A DNA stretch of 64,000 nucleotides from assembly GCF_026162365.1 (NCBI RefSeq), contig NZ_JAOANW010000007.1, positions 248,001 to 312,000 of the forward strand, given 5' to 3'. The stretch is from Nitratireductor luteus. GTDB lineage: Bacteria; Pseudomonadota; Alphaproteobacteria; Rhizobiales; Rhizobiaceae. Shown here one piece after another: positions 26,396 to 34,375 of the stretch (the first letter of the stretch is position 1; every line of letters starts with the position of its first letter). The translations under genes and the position numbers were made by a program. The notes under the pieces were generated by a model. That model was not told the origin of the DNA. It did no database searches and saw only the letters and a program-made list of their open reading frames with translations.

Positions 26396-27397
26396 CTATT
26401 GCACCACGAAACCATGCGCGAAGGGATCGCGGTCGTCAATGAAGATCGTGTTGAGCCCGGTCATGCGAGCCCAGCCCGCCACCGACGGCACGATCGCTCG
26501 ACGACCGCCGACTTCCGTTTCCTTCTCCGCTCTTCCTTTGAATATCGAGCCGATGATCGATTCATGATGGAACGCCTCACCGGCCGCCAGCCGTCCCTTG
26601 GCATGAAGCTGCGCCATGCGCGCCGAAGTGCCGGTGCCGCAGGGCGAGCGGTCGATGGCCTTGTCGCCGTAGAAGACCGCATTTCGCCCATGCGCCCCTT
26701 CCTGCGTCGGCTTTCCCGTCCACAAGATGTGCGACAGCCCGTTTATCGCCGGATTGTCGGGATGAACGAAGCGATGCGCCGCATTCAGCCGTTCGCGCAG
26801 GACAGGGCTCCAGCGGACCAGATCCCCGGCGGCATGGTCAGCAAGATCCCGGAAATTTTCCTGCGGGTCGACGATGGCGTAGAAATTGCCGCCATAGGCG
26901 ACATCGACTGTGAGCGGACCCAGGTCCGGGCACTCGACTTCCAGCGCCTCGGCATAAAGGAAGGCGGGTACATTGGTGATCCGCACCTCCTCAACATGCG
27001 GCCCCTCCTGCCTGTATTCGGCCACGACGAGGCCCGCAGGCGTGTCGAGCCGCAATATGCCTGGCGTCTTCGGCCGGACCAGACCATGCTCGATCGCGAA
27101 GGTCACGGTTCCTATCGTACCATGGCCGCACATGGGCAGGCAGCCGGAGGTCTCGATGAACAGGATGGCGATGTCGCAATCGTCGCGCGTCGGCGGGTAG
27201 AGGAAGGAACCCGACATCATGTCGTGACCGCGCGGCTCGAACATCAGCCCCGTGCGGATCCAGTCGTATTCGGCGAGGAAATGCGCGCGCTTTTCCGTCA
27301 TCGTCGCCCCGGAAAGCTGCGGCGCGCCTCCGGCAACCAGCCGCACCGGATTGCCGCATGTATGCCCGTCGATGCAGAAGAAACTATGCCGGGCCAT
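26396..27397 (-). CDS. hypE: 4-hydroxyproline 2-epimerase (proline racemase family)
   Basis: 333 residues, the standard length. Both catalytic cysteines of the family are present: Cys90 in GCLPMCGHGT and Cys253 in DRSPCGTGTSA. The N-terminus FFCIDGHTCGNPVRLVAGG is characteristic. The enzyme converts trans-4-hydroxy-L-proline to cis-4-hydroxy-D-proline. I start at the ATG 27395-27397 because the family motif begins at once and the upstream frame lies inside the oxidase gene; the two genes overlap by 14 bases. It is the last gene of the cluster with a FAD oxidase and a DapA-like deaminase, which supports the 4-hydroxyproline assignment over proline racemase or dehydratase. Confidence 0.9.
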   Translation of the reverse strand: MARHSFFCIDGHTCGNPVRLVAGGAPQLSGATMTEKRAHFLAEYDWIRTGLMFEPRGHDMMSGSFLYPPTRDDCDIAILFIETSGCLPMCGHGTIGTVTFAIEHGLVRPKTPGILRLDTPAGLVVAEYRQEGPHVEEVRITNVPAFLYAEALEVECPDLGPLTVDVAYGGNFYAIVDPQENFRDLADHAAGDLVRWSPVLRERLNAAHRFVHPDNPAINGLSHILWTGKPTQEGAHGRNAVFYGDKAIDRSPCGTGTSARMAQLHAKGRLAAGEAFHHESIIGSIFKGRAEKETEVGGRRAIVPSVAGWARMTGLNTIFIDDRDPFAHGFVVQ

Positions 27398-28673
27398 GCT
27401 GGAAAACCCTCCCGAATCGCTGCGGCCGAAACGGCGCAATGTCGATGGACGGCGCCTGTCCCAACACAAGGTCGCGCACAAGCCGTCCCGTGCCGGCCGC
27501 CTGGGTAAGGCCCAGATGGCCGTGCCCGAAGGCCAGGATAACATCGGGATCGCGCGACGAGGCCCCGATGACGGGCAGGGAGTCCGGCATCGATGGGCGA
27601 TATCCCATCCATTGCCGACCGCCCTCCGTCTTCAGTCCTGGCAAAAACGATGCCGCCTTGTCGAGCATGGCTTCCGAGCGCGCGAAATTGGGCGGTCGTT
27701 TCAGCCCGCCGAACTCCACCGCGCCGCCAATGCGCAAGCCCGTTTCGAGCGGCGTTACGACGAAGCCATGCCGCCCGAAGACGAGTTGACGCTCCACGGG
27801 GAAAGCACCGGCCGGCAATGTCGTGTTGTAGCCGCGCTCCGTTTCCAACGGCACCGTATCGCCGAACTGGGCAGCGAAGCGCTTCGACCATGCGCCGGCG
27901 GCGATGATGAGCTTTCCGCAGATCCGCTTTTCACCCCCGGCAAGCTGCAGCACGATGCCTTCTCCCTCTCGGCGGGCGCCATTGACGGTCGCCGGCAGGA
28001 AACGGGCGCCATTGCTTTCCGCATGGGCCCAGATCGCCAGGCCCAGCCGATGCGGGTCGGCCACCGTCTTCCAGCCGGGCACGAAGGTCGCGCGGACAAA
28101 CCTGTCGGAAAGGCCCGGCTGATAGGCGGCGATCTCCTCCTTCCGGAGATGCTGGAACGCGATATGGAAACGCCGCCGCGCGCGCCACCCTGGTTGCGCC
28201 GCCTCGAACTCGGCCTCGCTTTCATAGAGCTCCAGACAGCCATCCTCGCGCAGCATCCCGGTCGTGGAGGAGCGCGTCATCAGCCCCGACCACTCGCGCT
28301 CGGCCATCCGCATCATGGCCGCCTGCGCCCCCAGCGCAGCCTCGTAGCCGGAGGAGCGACCGGCCCGCAGGAAGCGCAGCAGCCACGGCAGGATGCTCGG
28401 CAGATAGGCAGGCGGAATGGAGAGCGGACCGAGAGGATCGGCCAGCCAACCTGGCACCTGCCGCGCCATGCCCTTTTGAGCCAGTGGCAGGACGTCGGCA
28501 AATGCCAGCGCGCCGGCATTGCCGGCGCTCGTTTCCTCGCAAATGCCCGAGCGGTCGATCACCAGGACCTTCCGCCCGGCCTCGGCCAGATACGCGGCAA
28601 CCGCCACGCCAATGATCCCGCCGCCGATCACGGCAACGTCTTCAATGGCCGATGTTTTGCGGTCCCGCGCCAC
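27384..28673 (-). CDS. FAD-dependent D-amino acid oxidoreductase (probable cis-4-hydroxy-D-proline dehydrogenase)
   Basis: 429 residues, DadA/DAO family. The FAD-binding Rossmann motif VAVIGGGIIGVAVAAYLAEAG is at the N-terminus, followed by SAGNAGALAFADVLPLA, typical of DadA. The C-terminal FAD contact is seen in YRPSMPDSLPVIG and AFGHGHLGLTQAAGTG. It would oxidise cis-4-hydroxy-D-proline, the product of the neighbouring epimerase, to 1-pyrroline-4-hydroxy-2-carboxylate. The start is a GTG at 28671-28673 preceded by a G-rich ribosome-binding site. The next gene upstream ends 19 bases earlier. Confidence 0.87.
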   Translation of the reverse strand: MARDRKTSAIEDVAVIGGGIIGVAVAAYLAEAGRKVLVIDRSGICEETSAGNAGALAFADVLPLAQKGMARQVPGWLADPLGPLSIPPAYLPSILPWLLRFLRAGRSSGYEAALGAQAAMMRMAEREWSGLMTRSSTTGMLREDGCLELYESEAEFEAAQPGWRARRRFHIAFQHLRKEEIAAYQPGLSDRFVRATFVPGWKTVADPHRLGLAIWAHAESNGARFLPATVNGARREGEGIVLQLAGGEKRICGKLIIAAGAWSKRFAAQFGDTVPLETERGYNTTLPAGAFPVERQLVFGRHGFVVTPLETGLRIGGAVEFGGLKRPPNFARSEAMLDKAASFLPGLKTEGGRQWMGYRPSMPDSLPVIGASSRDPDVILAFGHGHLGLTQAAGTGRLVRDLVLGQAPSIDIAPFRPQRFGRVFQHGPA

Positions 28674-28692
28674 CAGTCCCCCCTGTCGGCGC

Positions 28693-29598
28693 TTAGGCCG
28701 CCCTGTCGAGCCGGGGCAGCGCCGGCCGCTCGTTGATGGCCTCGCGGACGATCCGCTCCACCTCCGCCCGGCGCGCGCCCGCCAAAGGCTGGCGCGGCAT
28801 GCGAACCCGCTCGTTCGAGCCGATCTCGATCGCCTCGGCGAGCTTGATGTTCTGCACCAGATAAGTGGAAACGTCCAGATCGAGCAGCGGCCGGAACCAG
28901 CGATATATCGCCAGAGCCTCGTTGCTGCGCCCTGCCTTCATGAGCTGATAGATGGCCACCGTCTCGCGTGGGAACGCCGTGACGAGCCCTGCCACCCAAC
29001 CGACCGCGCCCACGGCGAGCGCCTCGAAGGCGAGGTTGTCGACGCCGGTCAGGACGTCGAACCGGTCCCCGAAAGCGTTGATGACCTCGGTGGTGCGCCG
29101 GATATCGTCCGAGGATTCCTTGATGGCAACGAACAGATCGTTCGCCGCAAGCTCCTCCATCACCGGCACGGTGACATCGACGCGATAGGCGACGCGGTTG
29201 GAGTAGATCATCACTGGCAGGCCGCCGGCGGAAGCCACCGCATTGAGCGTGTCCACCGTCTCGCGGTCATTGGTGTGATAGATCGGGCTGGGCACGATCA
29301 TCAGCCCATCGGCGCCAGCCTTGGCAGCCCGCTTGGCGAGTGCCTGCGCATCGCGCGTGGCCGCCTCGTTGATCGTCAGGAGGACAGGCTTGCCACCGGC
29401 GGCAGCCCGCGCCGTCGCCAGCACCTCCAGCTTCTCGTCGTGGCTCAGCATCGGGCCCTCGCCCAGCGAGCCGCACACGATCAGCCCGTCGCAGCCGGCA
29501 TCCATATAGAGGCCGAAACACCGCTCCATCTCCTTATGATCGAGCTTGTCGTCGGTCGTGAACTTGGTCGTGACCGCCGGAAGAACGCCGTTCCACAT
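28693..29598 (-). CDS. DapA-family aldolase/deaminase (probable 1-pyrroline-4-hydroxy-2-carboxylate deaminase)
   Basis: 301 residues, class I DHDPS/NAL superfamily barrel. The Schiff-base lysine is K160 in FVAIKESSDD; GSLGEGPMLSHDEKLEV corresponds to the family GTTGE region, with GSLGE in place of GTTGE. The YSNRVAYRV segment replaces the usual YNxPxRT motif, as expected for a member outside DapA proper. In the hydroxyproline pathway this enzyme deaminates and dehydrates pyrroline-hydroxycarboxylate to alpha-ketoglutarate semialdehyde. Assignment rests mainly on neighbours. GGAGAGG precedes the ATG, and operator copies lie just upstream. Confidence 0.82.
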   Translation of the reverse strand: MWNGVLPAVTTKFTTDDKLDHKEMERCFGLYMDAGCDGLIVCGSLGEGPMLSHDEKLEVLATARAAAGGKPVLLTINEAATRDAQALAKRAAKAGADGLMIVPSPIYHTNDRETVDTLNAVASAGGLPVMIYSNRVAYRVDVTVPVMEELAANDLFVAIKESSDDIRRTTEVINAFGDRFDVLTGVDNLAFEALAVGAVGWVAGLVTAFPRETVAIYQLMKAGRSNEALAIYRWFRPLLDLDVSTYLVQNIKLAEAIEIGSNERVRMPRQPLAGARRAEVERIVREAINERPALPRLDRAA

Positions 29599-29615
29599 TG
29601 TCTCGCCTCTCCATT

Positions 29616-29682
29616 TGATATATCACTGATATATTAACGGCGGAGCCTGCCTGTCAATTGCAAAATGCCATCTGATATATCA
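29616..29682. promoter_or_regulatory. Three copies of the GntR operator TGATATATCA
   Basis: TGATATATCA occurs at 29616-29625 and 29673-29682, and TGATATATTA (one change) at 29627-29636. The 10-base palindrome fills the divergent region between the DapA-like gene and the GntR regulator. The first two copies are adjacent on the catabolic side, the third on the regulator side, fitting repression of both units by the neighbouring GntR protein. Confidence 0.7.
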
Positions 29683-29706
29683 AAACTATCGACGGAGAGG
29701 ATTTCG

Positions 29707-30366
29707 ATGAACCAAGCGCCCCAGGCCAAGATGTTCGAGCCGGTGGCCGCCAAGGCGTACAGGGCTCTGGAGCGCATGATCGTCACGCTTGCCCTGGCGC
29801 CTGGCGCGGTAACGACCGAAGGCGCGCTCATAGAGAATCTCGGCTTCGGCAGGACGCCGGTCCGCGAGGCGATTCAAAGGCTGGCCTGGGAGGGCCTGCT
29901 GGAGATAAGGCCGCGCGCCGGCCTTGCCATCGCGCCGTTGGACGCGGCCGATTGGCTGAAGGTGATAGAGGCAAGGCGTGGCGTGGAGGCGGTGCTGGCG
30001 CGCTCGGCCGCGCGCTTCGTGACCCAGGACACCGCCGCCCTTTTCCGCAACGCCGCCTTTCGCATGCAGAAGGCCGTGGTGGCGGGCAATGCCATCGCTT
30101 TCCTGGAAGCTGACAAGGAGTTGGACGAGGCGATGGCGGCAGCGGCCGACAACGTCTTCGCGGCCCGCCTTGCGGCCCCGCTTCAGACCCACAGCCGCCG
30201 TTTCTGGTTTCGCTATCAGGCCGACACTGGCCTGGCGCAAGCTGCGGAAGGCCATGTCCAGATCATCCGAGCCGTTCTGGACGGCGACGAAAAAGGCGCC
30301 GCCCGCGAGGCCGACGCCCTGATGAACCTTCTGAGAAAGCACGCCGAAGCCGCTGCCCGGCATTGA
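29707..30366 (+). CDS. GntR-family (FCD) regulator of the hydroxyproline cluster
   Basis: 219 residues. The winged helix is seen in LALAPGAVTTEGALIENLGFGRTPVREAIQRLAWEG with the typical RTPVREA motif, and the helical FCD domain follows. An earlier in-frame ATG at 29665 falls beside an operator; the ATG at 29707 has GGAGAGGA at ideal spacing, so I use it. It diverges from the hydroxyproline genes and three TGATATATCA-type sites lie between them, so it very probably represses that cluster and itself. Confidence 0.88.
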   Translation: MNQAPQAKMFEPVAAKAYRALERMIVTLALAPGAVTTEGALIENLGFGRTPVREAIQRLAWEGLLEIRPRAGLAIAPLDAADWLKVIEARRGVEAVLARSAARFVTQDTAALFRNAAFRMQKAVVAGNAIAFLEADKELDEAMAAAADNVFAARLAAPLQTHSRRFWFRYQADTGLAQAAEGHVQIIRAVLDGDEKGAAREADALMNLLRKHAEAAARH

Positions 30367-30433
30367 GCCTCCGCTAAGACAATTCCACGAAAAGCAGGAA
30401 CCGGCCTGCCGGAACTGCTTTGGATCCTGACCC

Positions 30434-30537
30434 TAGAGCATTTTGCAGTCAGGTGGAATCACCTGACGTCGCACAAATGCGGTAAAAACAAGTAGATAGA
30501 GCAGAACATCGTTTCAGTGAAACGATGATCTGCTCTA
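30434..30537. repeat. MITE-like palindromic element with TAGAGCA/TGCTCTA ends
   Basis: A unit of about 104 bases has 7-base terminal inverted repeats TAGAGCA (30434-30440) and TGCTCTA (30531-30537). Inside are two hairpins: TCAGGT/ACCTGA (30449-30466) and CATCGTTTC/GAAACGATG (30507-30527). It fills the gap between the GntR gene and the secreted-protein gene. Related short palindromic elements are frequent in rhizobial genomes. A decayed fragment of another repeat type lies just before it (about 30380-30412). Confidence 0.6.
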
Positions 30538-30586
30538 GAATCGAACGGGTGTGTCAATCGCCGTTTCGATGAAGCGGTGAGACGAG

Positions 30587-30907
30587 CTAGACGCCCTCAC
30601 CCGCCAGCATCGTGCCGAAGCTATCGTCCCAGCTTTCCCCGGCGGCCAGAATGCAGCTATTGCCGTTGGTGTCGGTCGTCAGGATCGTCCAGGTTCCGTG
30701 CCGCGAGATGAAAACCTCCATCACGGCCTTTTGTCCCAAAAGGCCCATGGCTTTCTGCCGTTCGTCGAACTGGTTCTCCAATTGTCCGACAAGAGCATCG
30801 CGCGGCGCGCAGACAGCCACTTCACCGGTCGCCTGCTGGGCTGCAGTGAAAAGCGCCACGGCGGCCAGCGCCGTCAAGCCGAGCCCGGCTTTCATCGCCT
30901 TTTTCAT
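30587..30907 (-). CDS. Small secreted protein with conserved GTWTIL/CILAAG motif, copy 1
   Basis: 106 residues from the ATG at 30905-30907, chosen because GGGAGG lies 5 bases before it. The signal peptide is KAGLGLTALAAVALFTAA. The mature part has a cysteine in VAVCAPRDALVGQLEN, then FDERQKAMGLLGQKAVMEVF, GTWTILTTDTNG and SCILAAGESW, so two cysteines could form a disulfide. The same pattern recurs in the gene at 31096-31410, so the two are paralogs. The family is familiar in Alphaproteobacteria as hypothetical periplasmic proteins; I know of no function. An EcfG-type promoter lies about 117 bases upstream. Confidence 0.75.
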   Translation of the reverse strand: MKKAMKAGLGLTALAAVALFTAAQQATGEVAVCAPRDALVGQLENQFDERQKAMGLLGQKAVMEVFISRHGTWTILTTDTNGNSCILAAGESWDDSFGTMLAGEGV

Positions 30908-31023
30908 CATGACCTCCCGCCGTCGGGACAACGGTCTTTGCGCCTCCCTGTCGGCGTTCTTTTGCTACAGCGCTGTGCGCCCGTCTGGACGCTGCAAACG
31001 CTCGAAACCACTCATGGGAAGAT

Positions 31024-31048
31024 AACGACCAGAAGGCAAAGCCGTTCC
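31024..31048 (-). promoter_or_regulatory. EcfG-type promoter for secreted protein copy 1
   Basis: On the minus strand GGAAC (31048-31044) and CGTT (31027-31024) are separated by 16 bases, an exact match to the general stress sigma consensus, pointing toward the gene at 30587-30907. Confidence 0.6.
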
Positions 31049-31095
31049 TGTAACGTTGCAAAACATCGTTCACATTGCCGAGAGTGATATCCGCT

Positions 31096-31410
31096 TCAGC
31101 GGATGTTCAACGTCGCTTCGTGCCCCTCCAATACCGGCGCGCTTTCCCACCCGTGGCCCGCCGCAACGATGCAGGTCTGCTTGTCGGTGCGCGAAACAAG
31201 GATCGACCACGTGCCTCTCGGAGAGACGAAGAGTTCGATGATCGCGCGATTGCCGACGATCCCGTATCCATGCTGCTTTTCATTGAAGAGTTCGCCCAGA
31301 TAGGAGACGATATCGCCCCGCTGCCCGCAGCGTAGGCCCTGCGCCTGGGCTGCGAGAGGCGTCCCGGCCACAGCCGCCGCTATCATGAGTCTGAGTATCC
31401 AGCGTGCCAT
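31096..31410 (-). CDS. Small secreted protein with conserved GTWSIL/CIVAAG motif, copy 2
   Basis: 104 residues. A signal peptide (ILRLMIAAAVAGTPLAAQAQ) is followed by LRCGQRGDIVSYLGELFNEK, GYGIVGNRAIIELF, GTWSILVSR and TCIVAAGHGWES. Spacing of the two cysteines and the motif order match copy 1, so the genes arose by duplication, though they are well diverged. GGAGGT six bases before the ATG at 31408-31410 sets the start; a longer frame to 31461 has no such site. Function unknown, presumed periplasmic. Confidence 0.75.
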   Translation of the reverse strand: MARWILRLMIAAAVAGTPLAAQAQGLRCGQRGDIVSYLGELFNEKQHGYGIVGNRAIIELFVSPRGTWSILVSRTDKQTCIVAAGHGWESAPVLEGHEATLNIR

Positions 31411-31646
31411 TTGGCACCTCCCTTGCCGTCGTGTTTCCGGCAAACGGAGGTGGTATTGCACATCCTCGGCTTACCGGAACTGACGAGCGCGTGCCTTGTC
31501 AGTCACCGATTCGCTCCTTCGTGCGTTCCGGTACGTTGTCGACCGAAGGTCGTATATTTACAAATGGTTATCGCCGGGCCCTTCGGCAAGGGAAACCGCC
31601 TTCACTTTTAGCTGAGAAGCCGTGAACGCCGCCCGAGGCCATACCC

Positions 31647-31683
31647 CGGGCGGCGAAGGTCCAACGTTGTTTGTCGCCGCCCG
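31647..31683 (-). terminator. GC-rich hairpin after mmsA
   Basis: A perfect 10-bp stem (arms 31647-31656 and 31674-31683, 17-base loop) lies directly after the mmsA stop codon on the minus strand. A competing hairpin can form with the upstream GCCGCCCG stretch near 31628-31635. There is no T-run, so termination would need Rho or this is a 3' stability element. Confidence 0.4.
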
Positions 31684-31687
31684 GCGA

Positions 31688-33184
31688 TCAGTTCATCGTC
31701 GGTATGATGAACTCGGCCCCGTCCTTGACACCCGAAGGCCAGCGCGAGGTGACCGTCTTGGTCTTCGTGTAGAAGCGGAATGCATCCGGCCCGTGCTGGT
31801 TGAGATCACCGAAGGCCGAGGCCTTCCAGCCGCCGAACGTGTAATAGGCGATCGGAACCGGGATCGGCACGTTGATGCCCACCATGCCGACCTCGACACG
31901 AGCGGCGAAGTCGCGGGCCGCATCGCCGTCGCGCGTGAAGATGGCGACGCCATTGCCATATTCGTGGTCGCTGGGCAGCGCCAGGGCCTCCTCATAGGTA
32001 TTGGCGCGCACCACCGAAAGGACGGGACCGAAGATCTCTTCCTTGTAGATGCGCATATCCTTCGTCACATTGTCGAAGAGGCAGCCGCCCATATAATAGC
32101 CGTTCTCGTAGCCCTGCATCTGGAAGCCGCGCCCGTCGACGGCGAGCGTCGCGCCTTCCTTGACGCCAATATCGACATAGTTCTTCACGCGCTCCAGCGC
32201 CTCGCGCGTCACCAGCGGACCGAAATCGGCGCTCGCATCGGTGGATGGGCCCACCTTCAGGCTTTCGACGCGCGGAATGAGCTTCTCGACCAGCCTGTCG
32301 GCCGTTTCCTTGCCCACCGGCACCGCCACCGACACCGCCATGCAGCGTTCGCCGGCCGAGCCGTAGCCGGCGCCGATCAGCGCATCCACGGTCTGGTCCA
32401 TATCGGCGTCGGGCATGATGATCAGATGGTTCTTGGCGCCGCCGAAGCATTGGGCGCGCTTGCCGTTGGCCGTCGCCCTTCCATAGATGTACTGCGCGAT
32501 GGGCGTCGAGCCGACGAAGCCGACGGCCTTGATGTCGGGATCGTCGAGAAGCGCGTCGACCGCTTCCTTGTCGCCATTGACGACATTGAGCACGCCCGCC
32601 GGCAGGCCGGCCTCGACAAACAACTCGGCGATGCGCATGGGTACGCCCGGATCGCGCTCGGAGGGCTTGAGGATGAAGGCGTTGCCGCAGGCAATCGCCG
32701 GCGCGATCTTCCACAGCGGGATCATGGCTGGGAAGTTGAACGGCGTGATGCCCGCCACCACGCCCAGCGGCTGGCGCATGGAATAGACGTCGATGCCGGG
32801 GCCGGCACCTTCCGTGTACTCGCCCTTCATCATGTGCGGCGCGCCGATGCACACCTCGACGACCTCGAGCCCGCGCTGGATGTCGCCCTTGGCGTCGGGG
32901 ATGGTCTTGCCGTGTTCGCGTGCCAGCAGTTCCGCCAGTTCGTCATAATGGCGATGGGCCAGTTCCAGGAATTTCATCAGCACGCGCACGCGGCGCTGCG
33001 GATTGGTTCTGGCCCAGCCGATCTGCGCTTCCCGGGCATTCTCCACGGCTTGCCGCACCTCTGCGGCACTGGCCAGCGAAACCTTGCCGCGCACCGTTCC
33101 GTCCATGGGCTGCATGACGTCCTGCGTGCGCCCGCTCGTGCCGGCGACACGCTTGCCGCCGATGTAATGACCGATTTCTTCCAT
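31688..33184 (-). CDS. mmsA: Methylmalonate-semialdehyde dehydrogenase (CoA-acylating)
   Basis: 498 residues from the ATG at 33182-33184, the normal family length; the open frame extends much further upstream but lies in the divergent regulator region. Family marks include GIDVYSMRQPLGVVAGITPF, FNFPAMIPLWKIAPAIACGN, FVGSTPIAQYIYGRA, GAKNHLIIMPDAD and the catalytic cysteine in GSAGERCMAVSVAV. It converts methylmalonate or malonate semialdehyde to propionyl- or acetyl-CoA in valine and inositol catabolism. GGGAGA lies upstream. The divergent LysR gene is the likely regulator. Confidence 0.95.
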   Translation of the reverse strand: MEEIGHYIGGKRVAGTSGRTQDVMQPMDGTVRGKVSLASAAEVRQAVENAREAQIGWARTNPQRRVRVLMKFLELAHRHYDELAELLAREHGKTIPDAKGDIQRGLEVVEVCIGAPHMMKGEYTEGAGPGIDVYSMRQPLGVVAGITPFNFPAMIPLWKIAPAIACGNAFILKPSERDPGVPMRIAELFVEAGLPAGVLNVVNGDKEAVDALLDDPDIKAVGFVGSTPIAQYIYGRATANGKRAQCFGGAKNHLIIMPDADMDQTVDALIGAGYGSAGERCMAVSVAVPVGKETADRLVEKLIPRVESLKVGPSTDASADFGPLVTREALERVKNYVDIGVKEGATLAVDGRGFQMQGYENGYYMGGCLFDNVTKDMRIYKEEIFGPVLSVVRANTYEEALALPSDHEYGNGVAIFTRDGDAARDFAARVEVGMVGINVPIPVPIAYYTFGGWKASAFGDLNQHGPDAFRFYTKTKTVTSRWPSGVKDGAEFIIPTMN

Positions 33185-33385
33185 TGAGGCGTCTCCCAGG
33201 GTTTTTGATTTGTCCCATTGTCCCGCTCTCGAAGCCCATTTGCAACGCGCAGCAAAACGAACCCGTTGTGCAGATATGGAATAGCGATTATGGAGGTTAC
33301 CACAATTTCGCACGATGCGGCGCTTTGGGAGGGCAATCGCGTGAAGGAAAAAGTTTCTTGGTCGAGCCGCAGCGTGCGGTGTTTT

Positions 33386-33408
33386 CCATTTTCGCGCAGC
33401 GAAAATGG
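33386..33408. promoter_or_regulatory. Perfect 10-bp inverted repeat in the mmsA-lysR intergenic region
   Basis: CCATTTTCGC (33386-33395) and GCGAAAATGG (33399-33408) flank a 3-base centre. No T-run follows on either strand, so it is not a terminator. It lies about 80 bases before the LysR start and 200 bases before mmsA, suitable for an operator or a leader hairpin. Confidence 0.35.
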
Positions 33409-33489
33409 CAAGGCCGACCGGCCGTCGCGCCCTGATGGCGCGAGCCAAGGGCGCGGATGCGCCCGCCCGGCGCTTGAGGGACGGAAAAA

Positions 33490-34371
33490 ATGAACTGGGA
33501 CGATGTGCGCATATTCCTCGCCGTGCTGCGCGCCGGCCAGATTCTCGGCGCGGCAAGACGCCTGGGCGTGAACCACGCCACCGTCTCGCGCCGCATCGCC
33601 GCGCTCGAAGAAGCGCTCGGAGCCAAGCTCTTCCACCGGCTGACTACCGGCACGGAGCCGACCGCCGCCGCCGAGCGCCTGCGCGAAGTGGCCGAACGCA
33701 TGGAAACCGACATGATCGCCGCCCGCGCCGAGCTTTCCGGCGAAAGCGGCGACATCTCCGGCACGGTCCGCATCGGCGCGCCCGACGGTTTCGGCGTCGC
33801 GTTCCTTGCTCCCCGTCTTTTCCAGCTGAGCGAGGCCCATCCACGGCTCGCGCTCCAACTGGTCCCCGTGCCGCGCTCCTTTTCGCTCTCGCGCCGCGAG
33901 GCCGACATAGCGATCACCGTGGAAAGACCTACCGAGGGACGCCTGGTGGCGATGAAGCTGGTGGACTACACACTCGGCCTCTACGCTTCCAAAGCCTATA
34001 TCGAGGCCAACGGCCTGCCCATCGACACCGGCGAACTCTCCCGGCATCGTCTCGTGGGCTACGTGCCCGACCTCGTCATCAGCCCGATGCTGGACTACGC
34101 GGCCGAGATCGCCGAGGACTGGGTCTCGTCCTTCTCCATCTCCTCGGCGCTGGGTCAGGTGGAGGCCGTGCGCGCCGGCGCCGGCATCGGCATCCTGCAC
34201 ACCTTCATCGCCCGCCGGCACGAGGAACTCGTCGCCCTGCCGTTTCCCGAACCGATCCGCCGCAACTACTGGCTCGTCTACCACGAATCCATGCGCCCAA
34301 GCCGCCGCATCCAGAAGGTCGCCGCATTCATCGGCGACCTGGTGGAGCAGGAGCGCCAGAGCTTCGTTTGA
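33490..34371 (+). CDS. LysR-family transcriptional regulator, probable regulator of mmsA
   Basis: 293 residues. The N-terminal helix-turn-helix is MNWDDVRIFLAVLRAGQILG followed by AARRLGVNHATVSRRIAALE, and the C-terminal periplasmic-binding-like effector domain spans about 90-290 (VRIGAPDGFGVAFLAPRLF, AVRAGAGIGILHTF). Proteins with this WDDVRIF start are often found next to mmsA in Rhizobiales. It diverges from mmsA with about 300 bases between starts, so it probably activates mmsA. The effector is unknown. Confidence 0.88.
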   Translation: MNWDDVRIFLAVLRAGQILGAARRLGVNHATVSRRIAALEEALGAKLFHRLTTGTEPTAAAERLREVAERMETDMIAARAELSGESGDISGTVRIGAPDGFGVAFLAPRLFQLSEAHPRLALQLVPVPRSFSLSRREADIAITVERPTEGRLVAMKLVDYTLGLYASKAYIEANGLPIDTGELSRHRLVGYVPDLVISPMLDYAAEIAEDWVSSFSISSALGQVEAVRAGAGIGILHTFIARRHEELVALPFPEPIRRNYWLVYHESMRPSRRIQKVAAFIGDLVEQERQSFV

Positions 34372-34375
34372 CACG

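Noticed and set aside
31505-31529. EcfG-like promoter before secreted protein copy 2
   Set aside because: GGAAC is present but the -10 position reads CGGT instead of CGTT.
31688-33184. Reading the aldehyde dehydrogenase as the missing ketoglutarate semialdehyde dehydrogenase of the hydroxyproline pathway
   Set aside because: GIDVYSMRQPLGVVAG and the 498-residue length are those of CoA-acylating MmsA.
33185-33556. N-terminal extension of mmsA to 622 codons
   Set aside because: It would run through the divergent regulatory region and into the LysR gene; the family starts at MEEIGHYIGG with a ribosome-binding site before it.
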